DNA of 64,000 bases, from assembly GCA_951799445.1 (NCBI GenBank), contig OX637294.1, positions 20,857,452 to 20,921,451 of the forward strand, written 5' to 3'. The stretch is from Pseudisothecium myosuroides. Its lineage: Eukaryota; Streptophyta; Bryopsida; Hypnales; Lembophyllaceae. This document shows positions 36,330-47,950 of this stretch, piece after piece (position 1 is the stretch's first letter; each line of letters starts with the position of its first letter). The notes beneath the pieces are model-generated. The model was not told the origin of the DNA and searched no databases. It worked only from the letters and a program-made list of their open reading frames with translations. A program made the position numbers and the translations under genes.

Positions 36330-37480
36330 GTGCATGTAGGTGAAGAAGAGGCAATTGAGAGGAGATTGAGCTCACAAGAAGCGGGGTTGAGGAGAAACGC
36401 AAACAAGAGAGGTGGTTGTCGTGCCAATACTACACAAGGGAAGGGGGTCTCCCCGAGAGAGAGTGTGTGTTGCAGAGTGGCTAGTCTGTCTTCTAATACT
36501 ACGTTTTATACACGATGGGCTACGTACAATGGATGCTTTCCATCTTGTCTTTCTTGATGAATAGTAAGACGTGGCTTGATGTTAAATTTGTTTCTTTTGC
36601 CGTACGACAGAATATCCAAGAGTGTGACTCTACTTGATGAGGGGAGAATATTTCTTTGAAGATCCTTTGATACCACCGCATGTATCCTTGAAGAGTCAAA
36701 TAGATGTGAAAAGAAATCCTTGACGTTGTTCACGGAAGATCTTTGGACTTGTTGACAATTTCTTCTTTGGATCTTTAACTCTTTTCAATGCTTTTTAACC
36801 TCTGTAGTATACAAATTCTAGCAACTTATTGAAAACAAGATTTCCAAATGCATTTGGTATTTCCTAAAACCCTGTCTTTGACTGTATATGTTTTTAGTAT
36901 TAATTAATTTTTGAAGAAAGGAGACTAGGCTTAAAAGAAACACGGTTGAAGATAAATACAAACAAGAGAGATGGTCTTGCTACACTACAACACATAAAAG
37001 ATGGGAGGGGCTTGCTATTTTTCAAACTACCTAAGAGGGACAATGTGTTGTATTGTAGTTGATTTGTCTATCGATTAAATGTTTTATATACAATGGCTTA
37101 TGCACGACAGATTCTTTCCATCTTGACTTTTTTAAATAGTAAAACCTTGATTGAGGTTAAAAAATTTTCCCTCTCTGTATGGGAATATCCATCTTCCAAA
37201 AGCTTGAGACTCTAATTCTAATAGAATAAGGAGACCATATATGTCTATGAAAATCCTTTGATACCCCTGTACTGAGTAGATACTTGAAATAAAATTTTGA
37301 GATCCAAGTCGATATGAGAGGACATCCTCAATATTTCTTAGGAAGATCCTTGCAGCTGTAGACCATTCCTTCCTTTAACTATTTGATTCTATTCAAACCT
37401 TATGACCTTGAAGAAGTGTAATATACAAATTTTAGTTGCTCATTGATAACAAGATTTCCAAATGCCTAAGTGATTTTTCA
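36330..37480. repeat. Two direct ~560-bp repeats upstream of type A gene
   Basis: About 36330-36880 and 36905-37480 repeat the order AACAAGAGAG(G/A)TGGT, ACAATGG, TTCTTTCCATCTTG or GCTTTCCATCTTG, AAGATCCTTTGATAC and AACAAGATTTCCAAATGC. The same doubled arrangement recurs in unit 2 at about 48430-48960 and 49015-49640, so it predates the 12-kb duplication. It may include promoter or leader of the minus-strand A gene, or LTR-like remains. Confidence 0.55.
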
Positions 37481-37520
37481 TTTTTTTTTACCTATATTTA
37501 ATATTATATATATAATATAT

Positions 37521-37567
<47 letters not shown>

Positions 37568-37576
37568 TAGATAGTG
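37521..37576. repeat. (GA)n microsatellite
   Basis: GA-rich tract with occasional AAAG interruptions, ending in GATA units. Unit 2 lacks it at the corresponding place. Confidence 0.9.
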
Positions 37577-38542
37577 TATTGTATTATTTTCCTTAATTAT
37601 TTGGCAATGTGAAAGAAAATTGAATTTGAAAACATGACCCCATTCATTGTGTTTTGCATCCATTACCACATTTTTAACCAATAGTGGCGAAATCCATTTT
37701 TTCTCTCTTCAAATGCAAAGAACATCTTTCAACTTTAATTTTCTCTCCACATAATGTATATATCCTTTTTTAACCTCCATCCCCATGCAATGTTGAGGCA
37801 TTGACAAAATCAATTTGATGCACATTTTTTTGGTCAAAATGAAATGGTTTGGTTGCAGACTCACAATATTAAGTGAGCACATCAACTATGTTACTAATAA
37901 AATTAAACCATGAATACCATGATCTAGTCCAAGGAAGTAAGACAAAAAAAAAAGTTCAATTGAATTAACTCCTAAGTTTCTTAGAAGAGGGATATACCAA
38001 TCCTCCCTCGGAATCCAGAGACAAAATGGTTGCACGCCTTTTATACAATGTTATGTTTCAAGCTCTGTACAAAAACATTAAAATAGTGTAATAACTCGTT
38101 CCATATTTCCATGGATAATAAATTTCAAATAGTTTTTATCTTAAGGTTTACTTGTATTGCATAATAAAACTATTGGTGATTGTATTGGCAATTCTAATCA
38201 TGTGGATATAATCTAGTTAGTTTATCTATATTTTCTTAATATCAAACATTATTATTAGATTTATCTTTTTAGTACTATTTTGTATGAAATCTTGAAATAC
38301 CAATAGAACTTTGGGAATTAACTTATCCTGTCAATTTCAACTTAACCTACTTGTTGATTTTTCAAAAACAACTTAGAATGACACAATATTCTATCTTTTG
38401 GATTTTATTATGAATAGCTACCATAATTCGTACTAAATTTTTTTTAATTTTTTTAAAACTTTGGACCATTTAAAAGAGTTTTTATGTGTCTTAGCATTTT
38501 CTTTAGCATCATGTGAATAAATTATAAGTCCTCCTATTTATT

Positions 38543-38626
38543 ACTACCTTTGTTTGGAAATAGTGTATCCATTTCTAATGCAATCACGCTAATAATGGAT
38601 ACACTACTTCCAAACAAAAGGAGCAA
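38543..38626. mobile_element. Stowaway-like MITE
   Basis: Short element with inverted ends TTTGTTTGGAAATAGTGTAT / ATACACTACTTCCAAACAAA. The outer words TACTACC and GGAGCAATA suggest a TA-flanked Stowaway-type unit. The matching copy in unit 2 (about 50625-50930) has been split by the MITE at 50653-50858. Confidence 0.65.
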
Positions 38627-39229
38627 TATACTTTTGTAAAGAAGTGAAAATGAATGTTTATTCCATATTTTTAATTTCATATACAATAAAAAAAATGTCA
38701 ATTTTCCTTTTCTTTCTTTAAAATAGATTGACTATATGAGATGTGAATTTCAATAAATGAATGTAATGAAATTCAATCACAAATTATTTGAATAGATAAA
38801 ATTTTATAATTAAATTTTTTTGCCTTAAAAATTGTCTTATTCAATTTGCAAACCTGCAGGCCTATATATTATATTATATTATATTATATATTATTATTGT
38901 TTAATTTTAGAAGAAGCAAAGTGAGTTTATGGCGCGCTTATGTCAATTGGCTAAAGAATGATCTTTTATGAAGATATTTTCAGGGGGCCGTATCTTTTTT
39001 ATAATATCATTTAAGATTAATCTAAAAAGTCTAGTTTCATATGCAAGGAGCAAGTTCAACAAAAGAATTATTCAAAAAAAAGAAGTTGAAATTTTTTGAA
39101 AATTAATGGTTATATGTATGTACCTTAATCAGGTAAAATTCAAGTCATATAAGATCAAAAAATTTAATAGTTTAATTTTGATTAAATATCACATGCACAC
39201 TGACAAATATCAAGATATTTGTGCATGGT

Positions 39230-40348
39230 CTTGGGGGGTGCACTATGTAGGATGTTCGTTGGTATCATGCGTTCAAGCCCCTATTCTATGGGGGTTATGT
39301 AGGTAAATTTTTTGAATTTTTGTATGGCTACATTTACCTAAATTTCTAAATTGGGGCTATATTATGTACCCTATATTTCATTTCAATTTTTTTTTTGGAC
39401 TATTTATGTGTACCCTATGTTCATTATAAATATTGAACATTAGCAAAATTTTGTATTGGCTCATATTTAAATCACTGATTGAAAACTTGGCATACAACAA
39501 AATAGTGTACAAAATGAATGAACTTCATACACTATTTGGAAACATACAAAACGAGTGAACTTCTGAAGCTATTAGCAAACATACAACAGTTTGAAACCTA
39601 GTAATCCATAGTACACTACATTGTTTTATATACTAAACGAGTGAACTCCTGAAGGTATTAGCAAATATACAAGAAATCCAAAGTACACTAAATTCAATTA
39701 CATACTAAATGAGTGAACTTTACAAGTTATTACCAAACATACAACACTTTCAAAGCCAAAATATAATACATTCAATTATAGGTAGTTTAGGAAGTGCAAC
39801 TAGTTTCTGGATAAACTACTTTCATCAAAAATACTATTCAAGCCACAGTTACTGCATACATTCAAAGCAAATTGAAAAGCACCGTCAAACATAAGTCGAA
39901 GGAGTTTGAAAACCCTATTGAAACTAGTCAGACAGAGAAAGTTCAGAATTAAACATAAAGGGATGAAAGTCGGGAATTTAGTATTGTATTGTACTGTACA
40001 GTAATTGGTATAGCACTGTACAGTAATTAATCACATACAACTGTGATACAAGAGACATTGGATCCACCTTCGGATACTCTTCAGTCTTCACCAAGGTATA
40101 ATACTTATAATACTTCTAATAAAAGTTTAGATTTTTTTTTTTTTTTTTTGGCCAAGCTATTGTAGAAATAAATAAAAGATAAAATTTACTATTATCCCCT
40201 ACCCTTCGTTACTTACAAAGACCCCAAACCTATTACAATGATGCTAATTTATTTCAAAGGCATGTCAAAAATTTAGGACCAAGGCAATTATAATAACCCT
40301 TCGTTAGATTGCACGTGTACCAAAAAAAATTGGGAGTGCACCCCCTGA
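39230..40348. mobile_element. Insertion with 9-bp target duplication (Mutator-like)
   Basis: A 1119-bp block present only in unit 1, flanked by the perfect 9-bp repeat GTGCATGGT (39221-39229 and 40349-40357). Unit 2 has a single GTGCATGGT at 51598-51606. The ends are inverted: CTTGGGGGGTGCACT and AGTGCACCCCCTGA. The interior includes about four loose tandem units of roughly 65-75 bp around AAACGAGTGAACTTCTGAAG (39480-39760). No transposase. Nine-bp duplications are typical of Mutator-like elements. Confidence 0.85.
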
Positions 40349-42709
40349 GTGCATGGTGGTATTTGGAGTTACTTCATTGATATGTTGTTAGAAGGGTAGG
40401 TGGAGAGTTCCTTCTTATAGTGAAGTTCATTGCTCTTCACCAATTCTCAAAAGTTATGGGCTATTTGAAGCAAGGTGGGAGCTTGATTGCTCAAAGAAAA
40501 AATCTAATCATTAATTGTGTTCACATTTATACATCAAAACTGATTTAAACATTGTAAATCAACTTTTTTTGAATGTGATCAACTAATAAAATGTGTAAAA
40601 TTATATTAACGTTCAATTGCAAATTTTATTTTGTAATTTGAAGTTTGTGATAAATAGTTATAGACAAGAAAAGAAACAAAATATGACAATGTTCTTCTCT
40701 ACCTCTTAATGAAATTTGTCCATAACTTTTGACTGGAGCTCAGATTGGAGGCTCCAAATCACAAATAAATTTTTGGAAATGAAGGTTAACTTGATTTACC
40801 ACATTATTAAGTTAATTATCCAATTACAAACAAAATGAAAAGTGCAATATGATACTGCTATTGAGAAAATGCAGAAATATTTTTTAGTGGTAGACAAGCA
40901 ATAAGAAACAACATTACAATTGGAAAAATAATTTTTGAACTTCATGTGATTTTTTAAAATTTTGTAAAAGGTTGTTGCCTTAAACTTTCAATCAAAGCCT
41001 CTAGACATGCCTGTCAACTTCCAAAAAATAGTTATTGTAGGGCTTCCACCAACCCATGCCCAATTTAACATATGCCAACTGCATACTTTTATTGTCAAAA
41101 TGAATCAATTTGCATTAATTTGAAGCTAATTTAGAGTGAATTGGTGTCAATGTGTAATTAAAGCATAGATTTGCAATTCTAGGGACATGTTATCCTCATT
41201 TTGTGCAATCAACTTTCTTAAGTAGGAATTTTTTCCTTCATTGTATTTTCTAATTTCCAATACAAACAACCTAAATCGGCGCTTTTTCTAGATGTTTGGA
41301 ATGGGAGTTTAGATAAGAATGGGATGTTCTACATGTACCTTACTTATTGATTAAGTTTTGAAAAGTTTTTGCTTACAATGCTTAATTTCAAAGCCAACAT
41401 TGACCTCTTGGGAGACAAAATGGATTTCAAAAGGCTCCTATGGTCTCAATTTTTATCTTGATTTTTTGAAGCTTTTATTTAAGATAAGAAAATACATTAG
41501 CTTTTTGGAAATATAATTTTTTAAATTTAATTGGGGCCTTGAGAGCAAAATTTATACCATCCTGAGTCCAATGTGGAGTTGGTCGAGCAATACAAAATAA
41601 ATCACAAAAAATCAAAATAAAGCTTGAAATTTTATTCTCATAGAAAGTATTTTTGTCTACTAACATGGTAAGATTTGATTTAATTCAATTTGGACTAGTG
41701 ATGAGAAAGCTATAGACAATCATGTTTTTGGGGCAATCATTTTTTTTTTTTTTTTTATTATATTTTTTTTAGACTTTCAACTCATTTATTCAACACGAAA
41801 ATTTTTAAATTTGATATTGATAGTGCAAAAATTTTAAGCTTAGAAAAACCACAATGCCTTAAAATCTACTTAGGCAAGGTGCAAGAAAAATGATTTTCAT
41901 CACTTCAAACGCAAATATCTTACAATCTACATGGTCAAAGCATCTAAAATTTCTTTGACACATTCTCATATTATTCTAGTATAAGATCTTATGGTAAAAT
42001 ATGCAAAAATAAAACTCTAAATTTTTTCGAACTTTGCTATAAAAATGGCAATTTTGAATGGAATCTGATGAAAGAAAGGGCCTTGGGACGAAATGAGGTT
42101 AAACTTTAGGGTTTCAATGAGGTGTGAAGTATTGCTGTAAAAACAACTAGCGCAATGGACATAACTATGAGTAATTGAACTCTTTCATCTCCTAATTTAT
42201 ATATTCAACGTGGATTGTTGTACTTCTTACCTCCTTACTACTCTCAAAAACTTATTTTCTCACCTCAAATCTAGCACTAAGTGGTTGATGAAGATGTGTG
42301 AGGTATACATGGTTAAAGCAACTTTCCAAATTCTATATTAATTGACATAAAAAAATGTTGAAATTTAGGAAATCAAAAATTAGATGTCAAATCTACAATT
42401 TAATTAATTTTTTGGCAATGTGGTGTCAAACCTACTCCTTGTGTAAGGTAATGAATTTTTTACTGATCAACTTTGATTGGACATGCAATAAAACTCCTTG
42501 TTGTAGAGAAGTATTGATGATTTAAAAAAAAAGTGTTGGCGCTAATCCTACTTGAGTAGCCCCATAATTGTAATACAAAAAATTGTCATTTCTAATATGA
42601 GATTAGGGTAGTTTGATGGAAAGTAGGCCAACACAAATATTTTCAATTTGAAACTACTTTATTAGGTCTATTATATTAGGTCCACAATAATAGACACTTT
42701 TATATATTA

Positions 42710-42712
<3 letters not shown>

Positions 42713-42763
<51 letters not shown>
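42713..42763. repeat. (AT)n microsatellite
   Basis: About 24 AT units, flanked by ATTAAAAATT and AATTTTTAAT. The unit-2 counterpart near 55320-55340 is short and interrupted. Confidence 0.9.
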
Positions 42764-42766
<3 letters not shown>

Positions 42767-44394
42767 ATTTTTAATAAGTGATCAATATTTGAATTTTTTA
42801 TAAAAAGAACATCAAATGTTTCTATCAAAAAAATTGTAAGCATGAGTGTATGCACAAGTGTGATTTAATATAAACACGACAAAGTCATTAGGTCCTTTTG
42901 TAATCATCCCCTTTTATATATGATATATCTATGCAATGAATAATTATTTGGTAGATCCAAACTTTATATTGCACCTTTAAATGTCTCTTTCATGGTTTTT
43001 AGTTTTCTGCCAGTATCCTTCATAAATTCTTAAGAGCAACTGCCTTTGTAAATTCGCCAATTTAGAAAAGCAAGTTATTTTTAGCGCAAGACTTCTTTTG
43101 AAATTTTCTACTAACATTTGAGTAGTAATCAACTTTAGGGTATCTAAAGAGATTGTCTCCACAAGATAAAAGCATGGAGTAATTATACTATTTGTTGCAT
43201 TATTTTGAGATAGTGGAGGAACTAACTCAGTAGGAAGTACAACGAAAAAAATGCTTACAAATAATACATATCTTCTTAGTTAGAGTAGTTGCAACCTTCC
43301 TTATTCAAATTTTGAACATTCAATTTCAAATCCTTCAGTTCCTAAAGTATTGGAATCTTTCTAACTCATGAGGGTTTTTTAAAAGTTTAATACCATCACA
43401 TGTGGTATAAATGAAACAAAATTTACCACTAAAAAAGTGGAATGAATCAATTGAGAAATTAAGTTCCGTTTCATTTTTTCAATGGTAAACTCTTAAAACT
43501 CTCTTGTGATTCATCATGTGACAAAATGAAGAAGATTGAACAAATTAAATTAGAGTATAAAACTTAATAGTTAATATAGGTTTCTTTGACTTGATTTTTG
43601 AATATTTGACTAAATAGTGTAAGATATTTTTATAAGACATAAAAGAGATTGATTTTTTCATTCATTATTTTCTTGGCTTTGCACTTGAATGCTAGTTTGG
43701 AGTGATTTTGGAAAACTTAGTCATAGAGAATTAAGGGCTAGATAACCAAAATGAAGCAAAGTGGTGGAGGTATTAATTAAAAATAGCAATTCATTAGTAT
43801 GTCCTAAAAGTGCAATCCTAACCTTAATTGTACACAATATATGCATTCCACAATTGCCAAGGTGGGTGTACAAACTTTTATTTTCAAGGCACTAATTGTT
43901 GAATTATTTCTTTGAGGAAGTTGCCATTCATGGTACAATAAAACATACAACTATTGGTAAATAATAAGTAAATGATGAAGAAGAAATTTTTTCACTAAGC
44001 CGATTTGAAACCTTATATATTTAATGTTTTTTGGGAGCTACTCAATCATCAACATTCGGCATGACCACGTAAATCGACATAGCTACCTCTCAAAAGTTAT
44101 GAAGGTCAAAGCAAGAGTCAAACAATAAAATGGTCAAATGGGTCAAACGATCATCTCAAAGATATGAAAGTTATTCTTCCATATTTGTCTACTCTCAAAT
44201 GTTCTCTTTACACTTCAACAAAGGCATCAAAGGATCTTTCCATTACATCACGCTTTCTTTGACTATCATCAATCAAGTGAACTTCCTTCCACCTAATCCC
44301 AACTCCCACTACAAGAAACCATTCATTTGGATGAAATGGAAACAAAGTTAGATGAAAAATGGTTCTATTATGCTCCAATTAAGTCCAGCAATGC

Positions 44395-44723
44395 TCAATC
44401 ATGTTCACCTTCATCCTCAATCTTAACCTTCAATTGAAGGAAGTTTTCCTATTTACATCCAAGCCAAGTGAAAAGACTCATCGTGCATAAGAAGGCTCAA
44501 GGCGGCTTTCCATGAACATTTAAAGCCACTCTCTCTACGGGGAATCTTGGAGTTGCAGGCCTTTCTCTTGCATTGTGAGTTGTGTAGTAGCAAAGGATCT
44601 TGCTCTTGTGCATGTTTCTTCTCCAGCCCTGCTTTGCTTGTGTAAGCGCCTCTTCATCTCAATCGACAAGCTCTTCGCATTATTAGGCTTAGCTAGCTTG
44701 AATTGCTGTATGTATTGGGCCAT
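44395..44723 (-). pseudogene. Frame-shifted counterpart of the 56996-57325 frame
   Basis: The unit-1 copy of the minus-strand frame at 56996-57325. It opens with MAQYIQQFKL, like MTQYIQQFKL in unit 2, and stays alike to KQSR. An extra C in the CCAGCCCTGC tract near 44626-44631 (unit 2 has CCAGCCTGC) then shifts the frame, and it stops early. Whether either copy was ever a gene is unproven. Confidence 0.35.
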
Positions 44724-45257
44724 GGATATGAATGCCAGTTGCGTAGTTTGAATCGCTTTATTCGCTTGATCATATCATGTTTGTGCGTGCATTGGAAATT
44801 GAGATAGACTACAGTTACTTAATTAATTTGGAGTTCGGGAAAGTCCAAGGAATGCAGGCTTTGCCCTTCGACTAGCTTGCGTTCTATTCCAGCTGCCGAT
44901 CAATGGGTGGATCGATCGATCTGCTGCACTCTCTCAGTCCTTCTAAGCATGCTTGCAGACCCAGCTTCTTGTCTTGCACAACCAAGACTTCAAATTGAAG
45001 TCAAACATTTTTCATAATTGTTATTTGCAAATTGGCCATCAGATGTGCTGAGTATTTGAACTGGTTCACTATGTGAACGTGTGTAAAGAGTTCCATTCGT
45101 GATTATGGAGCCAATCGGAGTAGGCGGTCGATTTTTTTTGGTACTTGCGTCTTCAAGTTTTGTTGGCAATTGCATACGTGGATCAAATGAAATTGTAATT
45201 AATTATACTGACTGGAGAGTTCCTGCGGTCGGCATGGATGGCAGATCACCGGCCATC

Positions 45258-45686
45258 ATGGTGAGGGTGGCAATGCTGCCCCTGTTGGGGCTCACTTTGC
45301 TGCTGGTCCTTCAGCTGCAGGGGACCGAGGCAGTTGGGCGAGGGCTGCGATCGTCCTGGCCGAACCCTCTGCCGTCGTGCAGCCAAGTGCCGGGCGGCAT
45401 CCCCGGGTAGAATTGTTACGACCCGCCCACGCATCCTCTGCCGCCGTGCGACTACATGCACCAGCACATCGGATTCGACTGCTTGGGATGGCCACCGGCA
45501 AGCCATGTGGCTGCGCCGGTGCCTCCAGCCACCTCATCCTTGAAGAGCAACGAGGCGCACGATGTGCAGCCGCAGCCGAGCTTGGGACATACAGCTCCGC
45601 CGGTGGTAGAGCTTCCGCCGTGCAGCCAAGTGCCGGGCGGCATCCCCGGCTGGGATTGCTGGCCGCCGGCGGACCCCTCGCACTAG
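45258..45686 (+). pseudogene. Type B cysteine-rich gene, copy 1, nonsense-broken
   Basis: Same length and frame as the intact copy at 57839-58267. The signal peptide and start of module 1 (CSQVPGGIPG) are intact, but codon 51 is TAG (45408-45410) where the other copies have TGG, the Trp of the conserved GWDC. The next residue is also changed, Asp to Asn. Downstream the frame stays open to the normal stop at 45684-45686, including the second Cys pair. Translation would therefore give a 50-residue product with one module Cys. Either a young pseudogene or an assembly or sequencing error; the flanking frame shows no other break. Confidence 0.75.
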
Positions 45687-47413
45687 CACAGCGCGCAAGC
45701 TCGCCATCGGATCGATCATGCCTTCGGCATGGGCATTGGAACTAGCTACTTAGAGCGTGTAGCTAGCGACTGTTGTGCAGGCAGGCGGGGAGGCAGGATA
45801 TATTTAAACTTTGCTGGTTTGTAGCTTATAAATTTCAGCGTTGATACATTGCAGAGTGTCTTGAATTGGGTCTGGTTTCTCTCTGATTCCAAGCTAGCTA
45901 GTTTGCGTAATTAAGGGCAAGGTGGGCTCTTAGCTAGTTCGAATGGACCGGTGACTTCCGTCCTTCATGTGCATGCGTGTACAGTCTTGGCCGGACGTGC
46001 TTGCTGGACTGGAAATAATATCATTCCATTTGATAGTAATGAAGTGCGTGTCTGGGTTATAATTCTGAGCGCTTCATCTTCCACAATCTTTTGTGCACCT
46101 TGCAAGCCGCTGTTAACTTCTTGAATGTTTCCGAACATTATGACTTTGAATCATTCTGCAACTGAAGAAAAGTGAACAACACTTTGCAAGCAATCTCTCA
46201 AGTGAAAATTAGCACTGATTCCGATTAATTCTCTCCATTCGCTCACAGTACATGGTGCGTGAGGAGATTTGCAACCCCTGGTCATCCGAGTCAAGTCAAC
46301 TCTTTACAGCACTTCGTGGTTTCCCGAACGGCACATGATCGATCCAGGCTGCTACACTAGCTAGCTCCTCCGTTCCAAACATATCTATATCTTTATGCTT
46401 TACCATTCAGGATTCAGGATTGTTTCATTATTTTTTCTCGGTACGGTGCTGGCCTATTAATGTGCCTTGTGCTTCTTCCTGCATGATTGTGTCTCACAGA
46501 GAGGCTAATCCTGGTCCTGGTTAACACAAATAGTACCCAATATATATGTTGCCTGCTTTATTGTGGGCACATCCATGCCCCAGTCCATTCTTTTTTCGAT
46601 TCCGATCCATTTTTTTTTCAATTCGATTGATTCTTCCAATATTGATTCTACCACAAGGCCCGCCATTGAACCACATTAGACATCGACTCAGCTAGTTGGT
46701 GAGATAATTAGAAGTAGTTGCTTAAGGTTGAGACTGTTTAGTGTTTGGAATTCTGTGCTGGGAGATGCTAAAATGGACATGAGGATCTCCAATAATAATC
46801 ATCAATTAGCAACTATTCTGCTAAGGATGTGCCTTGTCGTGCAGGTGTATCAATGCACTCGTTGCTGAATCACCTGTGGGATGTATATATGACGGCTACT
46901 ACAATTTCCAGGAGGAAAATTACTGTAGGTTAAAAACAGGTTCGGAATACTTCCATCCTAAATCCCCTGTTTTCTCCCTTTTTTTGGCAAGGAAATATAT
47001 GTACATAGCACATCTCGTCACTGGGAGATCATCAAGGGAAATGCATGCTGATGTATTCTCACACACGGAATCGCAAATTTCTAACCTTCTTATGAGTAAA
47101 CGTTGCGTTATTCAGATTGAAGATAACAAGCAGCGTGCAAGCCACGGGACCAAACAGTGTGGAAGTCCAGAAATGTAACACATGCAGAAAATTCAATTGG
47201 ATGTCCAGAACGGATTGGTTTTATTAAAGATCAAGCTACACGACTGTCCAATGCGCGCACAGGACGTCAATGTACAAACTCACAAAGACCGAACTCGCTA
47301 TGAGCCTCAGAAACCTAAAATACGCAAACGCTTGGAACCAGGAATCTGGCCCTAAATCGACCTCAGCACGCAGGATCGAAAGCGAAGACGGCATACGCAG
47401 CTGGACACTTAAT

Positions 47414-47950
47414 TCAAGGTCCACCCTTCTCCTGCGTCGTCTCGCTCTCCACTGTCGCAGGAGACGCCTCACCCACATCGCTTCCCACTGCAGGCGGCCA
47501 TTTGGGCGGCCATCCGGAGCAATTAACGCCGATGCGGCGGTTGATGATGTCGCAAGGCGGCAGATGGCGCTTGGATGCGTCGTAACATTTCCACGAATCA
47601 GTGTCGCCAGAGCTTTGACTACACGGTGGAAGGTCGATGGCGATATGTCGTTCCAGGAGCGGCCTCGTCTTGCTCTTGAAAGCTGTCGGAGACGCTGCTC
47701 CCGCATGGCTCACAGGCGGCCATCCCGAGCAGTCGAACCCGATGCGCTGGTGGTGGAAGTCGCAAGGCGGAAGTGGGTGGTTTGGCGGGTCGTAACAGTC
47801 CCACCCGGAGATGCCACCCGGCACTTGAGTGCACGGCGGCAGCTGGTGAGGGTGAGATAGCCTTCTCCCAGTTGCTTGGGTCCCGGGCAGTTGAAGGAAT
47901 AAGAAAGTGAGCCCCAGCAAGGGCCACAGGAGCGTCGTCACCCGCTCCAT
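47414..47950 (-). CDS. Secreted two-module cysteine-rich protein, type A copy 2
   Basis: Paralogue of the 35337-35876 gene in the second duplication unit, 178 residues and intact. It starts MERVTTLLWPLLGL, a signal peptide one residue shorter than in A1. All eight module Cys and both CSGWPP motifs are kept. Module 1 reads CTQVPGGISGWDC and module 2 CSQSSGDTDSWKC. The second module is almost unchanged from copy 1, while the signal peptide and the start of module 1 vary more. It lies tail-to-tail with the broken B copy at 45258-45686. The frame stays open upstream to 48064, so a longer N-terminus is not excluded by stops, but the shared start argues against it. Confidence 0.72.
   Translation of the reverse strand: MERVTTLLWPLLGLTFLFLQLPGTQATGRRLSHPHQLPPCTQVPGGISGWDCYDPPNHPLPPCDFHHQRIGFDCSGWPPVSHAGAASPTAFKSKTRPLLERHIAIDLPPCSQSSGDTDSWKCYDASKRHLPPCDIINRRIGVNCSGWPPKWPPAVGSDVGEASPATVESETTQEKGGP

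Larger units (their letters stand above)
34572..46610. repeat. Tandem segmental duplication, unit 1 (~12.0 kb)
   Basis: Begins at TCGATTGATTCTTC and matches unit 2 (46618-59195) in order over its whole length: type A gene, AT-rich middle, type B gene, then the common tail GGCTAATCCTGGTCCTGG. Differences are base changes, small indels and discrete insertions. Unit 1 carries the 39230-40348 insertion and lacks the three insertions of unit 2. The long middle holds no other supported gene. Confidence 0.9.

Noticed and set aside
47236..47706. 156-codon minus-strand open frame overlapping type A copy 2
   Set aside because: Another frame of the same GC-rich DNA, with no conserved pattern beyond that imposed by the real frame.
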